From: Sacculina carcini
Lineage: Eukaryota; Arthropoda; Thecostraca; Sacculinidae
Length of the DNA stretch: 64,000 nucleotides
NCBI GenBank assembly: GCA_916048095.2
Contig: OU696583.1
Span: forward strand, 4,948,750-5,012,749
Direction of reading: 5' to 3'
The position numbers and the translations under genes were made by a program. The notes beneath the pieces are model-generated. The model had not been told where the DNA came from and searched no databases. It saw only the letters and a program-made list of their open reading frames with translations. This document shows, in pieces, positions 55,925 through 64,000 of this stretch (the stretch's first letter is position 1; every line of letters begins with the position of its first letter).

Positions 55925-57071
55925 GGTTGAGGATATTGTTGATTTGGTCAATATGGCCATATCAAATGATGTCGTCATTCAGGGAGCTAAACTCTATAAA
56001 CAGATCGAAGGATTATCAATGGGAAATCCACTGGCTCCTCAACTGGCCATCATATTCGCCGACTATTTGGACCAGCAATTTCAAACGGCATTTCATCGGC
56101 CACTCAAATACAAGAGATACATCGATGATATATTTGTAGCTTGGTATGACGACATTGACACCGCAGTGTTGCTAGCTACCGCCAATTCCATCTCAAATTG
56201 TATTGAGTTTACTATTGAGCTGCCGAAGAATGGCAGACTGGCTTTTTTGGACTGCAACATCAGCTACAACGGTGAACAATTTGTATCTGAGGTATACATG
56301 AAGCCTCACCACAGCGGCTCAATCACATCTTGGATGTCTAATGGTCCAAAAAGTGCTAAGTGTGCAATAGCATATGGGGAATTTGTGAGGGCTTCGAGAA
56401 GAGCCACTACACCGGCGACACTTCAGACTTCCATTAAGACCATTGAGAACCGATTTAGACAAAATGGCTACCCCGACTATGTGATCAAAAGGAGCAAGAA
56501 CAAGGCAATTAGAGATATCAGAGTAGACAAGCAAGCTGAAAGCAAGGAAGACAAATATTTTATCAAACTACCGTATCTGGGTGAGAGCAGTCGCCCACAA
56601 TGTTATTCCCTCATCAAGAGAACAGGTCTCCAGGGGAAAATACGGGTGTGGTTCGACCCGGGTCGACCGCTGGAGCGGATTTTCGCTCCACCCAGAGAGC
56701 GTTTCAGGTGCGCACCACAATGTGATACCTGTGCCACATCCATGAGTCCCGACAGAAAACTATGTTGGAGGAAAAATGTCATATATAAGATAGTGTGCAC
56801 GGTATGTGGAAAAATCTACATTGGTGAGACCTCGCGACCAGTACGTGTAAGGATCCTGGAACACTCCAACTATAAGCTGGGAGGTCCAATTATAAAGCAT
56901 TTTATGGAAGAGCATAACCAAATGGAAGTATCGATAAAGTGGACAGTTATACACAGCGGAATATTAGACGATGCTACTAGAAGATATGCAGAGGCAGCAT
57001 ACATTCAAGAAAATGAATCTAGCTGCATCATGAACGGCTGCAAAGGAATTGAACTTAATTGCAAATTCTGA
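55925..57071 (+). CDS. Penelope-like element: RT C-terminal half and GIY-YIG endonuclease
   Basis: Open for at least 375 codons; no proper start, because the element is 5'-truncated within RT. Readable from AISNDVVIQGAKLYKQ; RT motifs LSMGNPLAPQLAIIFAD and the catalytic YIDD (KRYIDDIFVAW); then GRLAFLDCNISYNG and VYMKPHHSGSI. A Cys-rich linker (CAPQCDTCATS … KLCWRK) precedes the GIY-YIG domain beginning VIYKIVCTVCGKIYIGETSR, with arginine (RVRILEH) and a glutamate near the end (YAEAAYIQENES). Penelope-like RTs are relatives of telomerase RT, and the GIY-YIG nuclease cuts target DNA. The frame runs to a natural stop with no break, so this is a recent but truncated copy. A hammerhead-like motif and (TA)n lie downstream. 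Confidence 0.85.
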
Positions 57072-57239
57072 TTTAATGGTAATATTTATTGCATGTAATT
57101 GTCGATTGTTAGTTATATATTATTTACTTAAAAGTGTGTCAAAATCATATACGCGTGTCTTAATGTTTATATTCATTTATATCTACTAAATATGTTGTGT
57201 TCTTGGCTCGTCTTTTTGATGTATTTTATAAAACAGTAC

Positions 57240-57270
57240 TTGATAAAGCCTTGTTGAGGCGAAACGTCGT
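57240..57270 (+). ncRNA. Hammerhead-like motif after Penelope ORF
   Basis: TTGATAAAGCCTTGTTGAGG then CGAAACGTCGT: a GCCT/AGGC stem followed by the GAAA box. The first box differs from CTGATGA at two positions, as in the copy at 38102-38132. It lies about 170 bases beyond the ORF stop, where terminal repeats with hammerheads are found in Penelope-like elements. Confidence 0.5.
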
Positions 57271-57357
57271 ACTAATACAGAAATAATTGTGCCCGATGAA
57301 GTATACTTTTTTCATCATATAACATTACCGGGTGCGTGAGTGCAACTTCTTTATGCG

Positions 57358-57358
<1 letters not shown>

Positions 57359-57431
<73 letters not shown>
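57359..57431. repeat. (TA)n microsatellite
   Basis: About 36 TA units at the right edge of the Penelope-type terminal sequence, like the one beside the motif at 38102. Confidence 0.9.
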
Positions 57432-57434
<3 letters not shown>

Positions 57435-57700
57435 TGTATGAATGTGTATCAATTTATGTATTATTATACAAGGATTCACGCCATGATAAGCGAAGCTTTT
57501 GTGTGGATGAATACACTTGATTGATTGGTTGGCATGTCTTCTGAACGAATTATTGATTCAATGTAAGTTGTTTTTATTATGTACTTTTGCTTTTGCACAC
57601 GGTATTCACTCGCTTTTGTGCATGGGTAATTGTTTTATGTTGTTCCCTGGATGAAGCTATATGCTTGAGCATGTGCATGGATTTAGCCAAAAGTTGACGA
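57432..57700. other. Non-coding between Penelope end and next element
   Basis: Contains CTTGATTGATTGGTTGGC near 57517, resembling the GATT-rich tail of the element that ends at about 60570, so it may be a tail of another truncated copy. No gene seen. Confidence 0.45.
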
Positions 57701-57707
57701 AATCAAC

Positions 57708-58799
57708 ATGCTGCTGAGTAGGAGTAGCATTGATATATTGTGTATCTCGGAGACATGGTTTACATCAGCTATCCTCACGGTATACATCGTAGTGCCAGGG
57801 TATTATGTGTGGCGCTTTGATAGACAGAAAGGTAGAGGAGGTGGAGTGGCCATACTGTGTAGAAACACTCTGTCTGTAACTAAACTGGACATTATGAGCG
57901 ACTGCAGCACAATAAAAGCTCTATTTTTGTCCTTGAAAAAAGCCCACTGCAGCCCGGCTATAATTGGCGTCGTGTATAGGTCACCGACCTCGCCTGTTAC
58001 AGCTAGTGTACAATGCATTGACAACATGCTTCACTCTTGTCTCGCTCTTCCTCAACCATTGATTTTAACCAGTGACTTTAATTTTAATCTGATGGACAAA
58101 ATGTCATCTTCACGTTTTATAGATTTACTAAAAGACTATGACTTGCGCCAAATAATCGAAAAACCCATGCATTTGCTTCCGACTCCAACGCTTCTCGATG
58201 TGATAGTGACAAACGTGCCCAGTGATGATGTTCGAGAGATAACTGTCAGTGACACTCCTATTGCCGATCATCTCACAGTTTCATCAGTTTTTAGTGAAAA
58301 ATCGAGTCGCGACAAACTGTCGCCCAAACATGTGACATACAGACCCTGGAGAAAAATGAATTGGGATCTGTTCCGGCTGACGCTGTTCTCGTCGGGCTGG
58401 TCAAGGTTCGTGACAATGTCGAAAGTGAACGAAATGCTGACTGAATTTATGCGAATATGGAATGGTTGTTTGAACAATATTTGCCCTAAAGTGACATTGA
58501 GACCCAGAAAACATAAACTGCCTTGGGTCAAGGGCAACGAACACCTAAGCAACATTATCAATGAGAAAAATGAAATGTTTCGGCGCTGGAGGCGCACGCG
58601 AGACCCTGACATTCTGACAGAGTACCGCAGGCGGAGAAATGCATTGAAGAGGGAAACTGAAGTCGAGCGTAGACGATATCTGACCGAACAGATGAAAGTG
58701 GGCTACAGCGAATTCTGGGCGGGACTGAGACATGTTGTGAAAAGTGACAAAAAAGACACAACTAATTTAAATTGTTCAGTCAAAAGAAGATGCAGATAG
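57708..58799 (+). pseudogene. Non-LTR ORF2 endonuclease and linker
   Basis: 363 open codons: IDILCISETWFTSA (catalytic glutamate), WRFDRQKGRGGGVAILCR, IIGVVYRSPTSPV, LILTSDFNFNLMDK where the usual GDFN has become SDFN, and TPIADHLTVSSVF (catalytic histidine context). The linker holds WRRTRDPDILTEYRRRRN. The frame is lost at VKRRCR, where the next base register (FNSYYSGIADKIAEEL) continues the protein. Confidence 0.7.
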
Positions 58800-60212
58800 A
58801 TTCAATTCGTACTACTCGGGTATTGCTGACAAAATTGCAGAAGAATTGATGGTTCCGAAGAAAGTGCAAAACAGGCCGCCAACAGTGGTATCAGATGTTA
58901 TGAAGCTGCATCCAATCACCCTTCCAGAGCTAGCGAAGGCGATGCGGTCAATCAAAGGCAGATCATCGGTGGTAAGTGACGATGATCCGCTCTTTGCAGT
59001 GAAAAACACCATGGAGGTGATTGGCTCAAAGTTGCTACAACTCATCAACTCCTCGATAAAGACAGGTGAATTCCCTGACGAGTGGAAAACAGCCATCTTG
59101 ATACCAGTGCCAAAATCGGGCGACTTATCAAAACCCGAGAACACAAGACCGATTTCAATCTTGAGTAGTATGAGCAAGATCCTTGAAAAAGTAGTGAGCA
59201 ATCTGTTGGGCGAATATCTGGATCGATGTTCAATCCTCTTTCAACACCAGTATGCATACCGTCGACGGCGCTCCACTGAAGACCTCCTGCTAGTCATGAC
59301 TGATTATATGGCTCAAGCTATGGACAGCAATCAACTCGCGGCAGTTATCTCTGTCGATACTAGCAAGGCATTCGACTGTGTCAGAAGACCGGAGCTGTGT
59401 TGCAGGCTGGAGTGGTATGGTATCGAGTCTCGCTGGTTTGAAAACTACCTGAGTGGGAGACGGCAAGTTGTACGCCATTCTTCACGCGAACTACCAACAA
59501 AACATGGAGTCCCTCAAGGATCGGTGCTCGGCCCGTTACTCTATCTCTTAGCTGGGAATGATCTGCCATGCCATGTTACAGATGGAAGAGTCTTCACATA
59601 CGCCGATGATCTCCAGCTTGTACCCACAGCTCCATGTGATATGGCCTCACTGAATCTTCTTAATCACCGCCTCTGTGAAACGCGGAAATCCGTCGAAACC
59701 TGGTACGCGGCAAATGGGTTTAAGATCAATGAAAAATGACCCAATTGCTGCTTTGTTTCACTGAAGGGATGCTCATCAAGGCGAAGTCAGTAACAGTAAA
59801 GCAAAATGACAACACGGTGGTCCCCCAGACTAAATTAAAAGTACTAGGAGTGATGATAGACAATCGCTTGAAGCGGTGCTATCAAGTTGCACAAGTCACA
59901 CGGCGGTGTAATGCAGTTCTGATCTCGATCGGCAGAATAAGACGAATGCTGACTGTGGACGCCATTAAAGCCTTGATAGCGGCACATGTCTTGCCGCTCC
60001 TGCAGTACTGTCTGCCAGTCTGGGGTGGCATATCAGTGGCGGATGAAGTAAGGATATATCGCGTCATAAGATTTGCAGCTCGACTGATCGCCGGCATTGG
60101 TAAATATGACCACGTGACGCCAGCGCTGCGGGAGCTGAATTGGCCGTCTTTTCAACAAATGGTCGCCAAAAGAGACGTCAAGGCTGTTCTCAGATTCTCA
60201 GATGAAGAATAG
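58780..60212 (+). pseudogene. Non-LTR ORF2 reverse transcriptase and C-terminus
   Basis: 58846-59739 reads DDDPLFAVKNTMEVIGSKLL, EWKTAILIPVPKSGD, NTRPISILSSMSKILEK, YAYRRRRSTEDLLLVMTD, VISVDTSKAFDCVRRPEL, KHGVPQGSVLGPLLYLLAGN and FTYADDLQLV (catalytic YADD). A shift at FKINEK moves to 59736-60212 with LKVLGVMIDNRLKRCYQVAQ, LLQYCLPVWGG and YDHVTPALRELNW. Catalytic residues are intact; two single-base shifts disable it. Confidence 0.75.
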
Positions 60213-60570
60213 CAGCAGAAACATGTTTTAGCTCCGCAGCGCAGTTTCATCTAAATCACCAAGAGCGACTGGCGATGGCCAGCTGCAAATACCAAAAACT
60301 CGTCTATCGTTGACAAAAAAGCAATTCAAGAGCTGAGCTGTCAAAAATTACAACAAATATCTGAGCAACTTTTAACTTTTAATCTTAATTTCTACTTTTT
60401 ATGTTTTATTTTTAACTTTAACTAGACATAGACTTTATATTTTCATGAATCGTATGTGTTTATGTGTAATCACTTTGAGTTGATTAGTGTTTTATGTGAA
60501 TTGCTTGGAAATTTGTTGATAAAAACCATGAGTGGACAACAAATAAACATTGATTGATTGGATTGAATTT

Positions 60571-60936
60571 AAATTAGTTCCCATATTTTAATGATGTTGA
60601 CCATCACTAGGTGCCCGTGAAATAATGGAATTACAAGCATTTTTTCTATAGTTCAATCGATACATTCTCTCTGTCATATTACAATGCTATTAATAATATC
60701 AACTGGTTTTCTTCTATCAATCTTTGCTAATGTTTTGGTGCATATAATGTACTAAGTGTTATCTATCTTTATACGCACCAATATTTGCTCTCTTTCACTT
60801 GCGCTACTCAAGAATTGGTCAATAAATCGCATGTGCTCCCATACCTTACATATATGACTGACTTTCAGTTTTTTCCTCTTCACGTACATATTGATATACA
60901 TGTGTGTATGCATATATATGTGTATGTACATATATT

Positions 60937-60999
<63 letters not shown>

Positions 61000-61005
61000 C
61001 ATAGT
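60571..61005. other. Non-coding with (TA)n at 60940-60998
   Basis: AT-rich sequence without recognisable genes, ending in about 29 TA units directly before the next RT fragment. Confidence 0.6.
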
Positions 61006-61875
61006 ATATATGGAGCATACAGTCGCTGGCAGAGCATTGTCTCCGGTGTCCCGCAGGGAAGTGTGTTGGCTCCTATTTTATTCAACATTTACACCGCTGA
61101 CCTGTACACACCCACACGCAACCCTATATATGGATATGCTGATGATATCACCTTGATGGCTGTAATTTCATCTCCTTCGGACAGACCACAGGTGCGTCAA
61201 ACGGTCAGCGACGATCTCAGCAGCGTCCTTAAGTGGTGTGAGAGGTGGAATATGATGCTGAACACTTCGAAATCTAAATGCTTGTTGAATTCTAGGTCAC
61301 GTACCGTTCAACCTTCACATGGAGCTATCCTCATAAATGACGCCCAACTCAGCGTGTGTGATGGGCTCAAAATATTGGGAGTACATGTAGACTCAAAACT
61401 GACATTTGAGAGTCACATTCGGAAGCTAGTTTGTTCGGCATCGCGGAAACTGGGAATTATAAGAAAGGCATATCGGATGTTCGGTAGCAGCACAATCTCA
61501 AAAAGTTGTTTTCGCTGTTTAATTTTGCCAATTCTGGAGTACTGCGCCCCCGTGTGGTCTTCTGCTGCGGATTGTCACTTCAATCTCATCAACAGAGTTG
61601 TTAGAACTTGCAAGTTCCTCTGTGGTGACTTGGTTCTTGGTGATCTTTGCCATCGTCGAAAGGTCAGCAGCGTGTACATGCTTTACAAGATCAAGCACAA
61701 CGACCATCATTCGATGAGCAAGTCAATTCCTGATGATTTCGTGGCAGCAAGAAGCACACAGTTTACATCCAAACAGCATTCCCAGTGCATGGCTCCAATT
61801 CGTTGTCGTACAAAGCAATTCCAACGTTGCTTTCTTCCGGCCACTGTGGCTACTTGTAACACGTTGAAGGAGTAG
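61006..61875 (+). pseudogene. Non-LTR reverse transcriptase, C-terminal half
   Basis: Starts within the motif SGVPQGSVLAPILFNIY (same frame from about 61030), then IYGYADDITLMAV (catalytic YADD), WCERWNMMLNTSKSKCLL, LKILGVHVDSKLTFESHI, LPILEYCAPVWSSAADCHF and the C-terminal FQRCFLPATVATCNTL. A stop at LKE* lies where related proteins continue; AFSQNNLKKFKAKVNEML is readable just beyond, so this is a nonsense change near the end. No endonuclease or RT palm start is present. Confidence 0.75.
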
Positions 61876-62092
61876 GCTTTCTCGCAGAACAATTTGAAGA
61901 AATTCAAGGCCAAAGTAAATGAAATGCTACTGAAAGAGCGGAATTGACTGTTGAGTCTTATTAATTGTTTATTTATTCATATTTATTCATGTTTATTGTT
62001 ATTTATTTCTATGTATTTATATGTATTCTTATTTTACTCTCTATTTATTACTATTTATTATTGGTTGTTGTTACTTATTAAATTATGCTTTT

Positions 62093-62330
62093 ACTCAGTG
62101 TTGGCTGTTGTTTATTGAATCATATTTATTGTTGTTGCTGTTTATTGAATCATATTTATTGTTATTGCTGTTTATTGAATAATATTTATTGGTGTTGTTG
62201 TTTATTGAATCATATTTATTTGTGTTGTTACTTATTGAATCATATTTTTATTTATTGTTGGATGTTTCATATTGAATCATATTTATTGTTCTTGATTGTT
62301 ATTTATTACTTATTTATTAATATTTATTCT
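62093..62330 (+). repeat. 30-bp minisatellite in 3' UTR
   Basis: About six units of TTTATTGAATCATA plus TTTATTGTTGTTGCTG variants, then ATTTATT-rich sequence. Fewer units than the copy at 5845-6200. Confidence 0.85.
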
Positions 62331-62609
62331 TATTTATTGATGGTTGTTATTTACTGAATCACATATCTATTGTTGATTGTTATTATTTATTGAGGAACGT
62401 GGGCGGAGTGACATTATGGAGTTCTATCGGATGATGGTTTATTATTTATTGTTATTCATATATTATTTTATTTCCAACTCTCTAGACTTTTTTCTTTTCG
62501 AACTCTCTCTCTGAATCTTTTGGGCGCTTCCGGTACATGGGGCCACATTAGGGTGGTAATAGTGCTTGCACTCTTCCCATGCTACTGGATTTGCCTGTAT
62601 TTAATAATA

Positions 62610-62612
<3 letters not shown>

Positions 62613-62640
<28 letters not shown>

Positions 62641-62902
62641 AATGTGTGTGTGTACATACATATATGTGTGTGATGCAGTATGTTGAATTTACGCACAGTC
62701 AGTGTGATTGGAGGGCTAGTGGACACTGGTGTACTGAACGGTTTGTCCATTTCGTCCAATGCTGGTGGCAGTGGTGGCGGTGGCGAAGTGTGTGTGGCGG
62801 TGTTATCGGCCGTGGGCGCTCTTCTTATCTGGCGACAGTCACACCCTACGCTCACAAGGTACACCCATGCATACACGCACACACACACACACAAATATAT
62901 AA
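62613..62902. other. TA/TG/CA-repeat-rich spacer
   Basis: TA run at about 62617-62640, TG runs, and (CA)n at about 62878-62893 frame an unassigned segment. Some wording (GGTGGCAGTGGTGGCGGTGG) is simple sequence. No gene seen. Confidence 0.5.
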
Positions 62903-64000
62903 AAGTGGCACGAGAAATGGCCCTGGAAATTATAGACCTGTGTCGTTGACTTGTGTACTGTGTAAACTCTGTGAACGAATTATCAGCAAAAGATGAGTCG
63001 AGTATTTAGAGCGACATAATATCCTGGCAGAGAGACAATACGGATTTAGACTGAAAATGTCGTGTCAAACAAACTTGTGGAACTACTATTCAAAAGTAAT
63101 TGATATAATACAGGAACGAGAAGGATGGGTGGACTGTGTCTACCTGGATATGAAAAAGGCTTTTGACAAGGTGCCGTTGCAGAGGCTACTATGAAAGCTA
63201 AAATTTGTGGGCGTCATATAAAGAGAAGTTCATGCGTGTATGAGCGATTACTTAACGGATCGAAAAATGTCGACTTGTGTCAGAATAACTCAATCAAGTT
63301 GGAGGAATGTGACCTGCGGATTGCCTCAGTACTTGGTCCTACAATGTTCTTAGTATTCGTCAGCGACCTTTTTGAGGGAGTCGAGTCATACATATGTTTA
63401 TTTGTGGTTAATGATAAACCCTTGAGACCGGTAAGAACAATTGATGACTGCAGAAATCTGCAGCAAGCCCTGGAAAAGATTCACATATGGGCAAACAAAT
63501 GAAACATGGAGTTTAACAAAACAAAGTGGCATGTGATGAAAATAGGAAAAAGCACGTATATGCTCGATTTTCAATATTAGATAGGTAACGATTCAATATA
63601 GGAAGTTGAGAATGATCTAGGTGTAGTGGTGCAAAATACATTGTCGGTGGAAACGCACATAAGAAAACTTGTGAGTGCGCCATATAGGACCATATCGCAG
63701 ATAAGACCCGTTTTTAACTATTTGGATATAGAAGCCCTCAGAAAAATAATAGTGTCAATAATAAGATCCAACTTGGAATACGCTGAAATTGTTTGGTCAC
63801 CACATATGAAAAAAGAAGTTGAAAAATTGGAGAGGGTACAGAGGTTTGCAACCAAGTTAATACCAGAATTAAGAAGTTGTTATATGGAGAAAGATTTGAA
63901 AATTGGGGCTGGTTACAATGGAAAAAAGACGAGAACGAGGGGATCTGATAGCAGTTTTCAAATATATGTCTTAAATGGATGAAACGGAACAGTCTTTCTC
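62903..64000 (+). pseudogene. Non-LTR reverse transcriptase, frameshifted, runs off window
   Basis: Begins abruptly after the CA tract with GPGNYRPVSLTCVLCKLCER. Then, across several frames, QYGFRLKMSCQTNLW, VYLDMKKAFDKVPLQRLL, LGPTMFLVFVSDLFEGVES, SYICLFVVND where the catalytic ADD would be (here VND), NDLGVVVQNTLSVETHI, NLEYAEIVWSPHMKKEVEKL and RVQRFATKLIPELR. The loss of the catalytic aspartate pair and many stops mark it as dead. It resembles a lineage common in arthropods, as I recall it, but clade is not assigned. The 3' end lies beyond the window. Confidence 0.65.

Larger units (their letters stand above)
57650..60570 (+). mobile_element. CR1/Jockey-group non-LTR retrotransposon, degenerate
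   Basis: Endonuclease, linker, RT and C-terminal region on the plus strand, a 3' UTR of about 350 bases and a GATT-type tail (ATTGATTGATTGGATTGAAT) at about 60548-60568. ORF1 is missing. Two frameshifts (near 58780 and 59737) break ORF2. Confidence 0.7.
61006..62612 (+). mobile_element. Non-LTR retrotransposon with minisatellite 3' UTR, 5'-truncated
   Basis: RT from the PQGS motif to the C-terminus, then about 700 bases of 3' UTR with TTTATTGAATCATA minisatellite, pyrimidine-rich block and an end at GATTTGCCTGTATTTAATAA. The 3' UTR matches 5845-6562. The 5' side starts at a (TA)n tract. Confidence 0.75.

Noticed and set aside
1..64000. Host protein-coding, tRNA or rRNA genes
   Set aside because: None could be recognised by motif on either strand; all substantial coding signals belong to mobile elements.

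Overview
This is repeat-dense nuclear DNA from an animal, most likely an arthropod. The argument is indirect: a Ty3/gypsy retrovirus-like element with a baculovirus-F-type envelope gene, many CR1/L2/I-type non-LTR retrotransposons, a Penelope-like element with a GIY-YIG domain, canonical Helitrons, piggyBac-like and IS630/Tc1-like fragments, and long TA/TG microsatellites. I found no convincing host gene, tRNA, rRNA or CRISPR array. Almost every long reading frame belongs to a mobile element, and most are frameshifted, truncated or nested.

Layout. 0.9-16.2 kb is dominated by one non-autonomous Helitron family. Complete copies run from TC (5') to CTAG (3') between a host A and a host T; those at 891-4510 and 12363-16202 are textbook cases. 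Copies at 8151-10805 (+) and 12363-16202 (-) form a large inverted pair around a 1.5 kb centre holding a piggyBac-like relic. 16.2-20.8 kb is an I-type non-LTR element (endonuclease, RT, RNase H) split by a probable solo LTR with a 5-bp target duplication. 21-25.4 kb is a patchwork of non-LTR, Helitron and transposase fragments. 25.5-34 kb (- strand) holds three head-to-tail CR1/L2-like elements; the first has an intact ORF2 and an ORF1 beginning with a PHD-like finger, and the other two are joined in one in-frame RT-to-endonuclease chimera. A (CA)n-bounded fragment encoding a PD-(D/E)XK-like domain follows, then another non-LTR element (34.6-38.0 kb) and a Penelope-type terminal fragment with a hammerhead-like motif.

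38.3-54.0 kb is the most unusual part. Two minus-strand Helitrons lie head to tail with an exact CTAG|TC junction at 50422/50423. The downstream one spans about 12.1 kb because roughly 1.8 kb of its interior is replaced by about 9.8 kb of a retrovirus-like element: gag, a canonical -1 frameshift site (GGGAAAC directly before the gag stop), protease-RT-RNase H, an integrase with three in-frame TAA codons, an uninterrupted F-type env, and then two further reading frames, both encoding chromodomain-like proteins. Chromodomains in Ty3/gypsy elements normally sit at the integrase C-terminus; separate chromodomain reading frames downstream of env are the strongest candidate here for something undescribed.

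54-64 kb holds Helitron scraps, a 5'-truncated Penelope-like element with intact RT C-terminus and GIY-YIG domain plus a hammerhead-like motif, and three plus-strand non-LTR elements. One of these has a minisatellite 3' UTR that recurs as a second truncated copy at 5.8-6.6 kb.

The genes do not form one host pathway. What unites the window is mobile elements in contact: tandem Helitrons, a Helitron carrying retroviral genes, and retroelements fused to each other. Assignments rest on motifs read by eye; no alignment or search was run.
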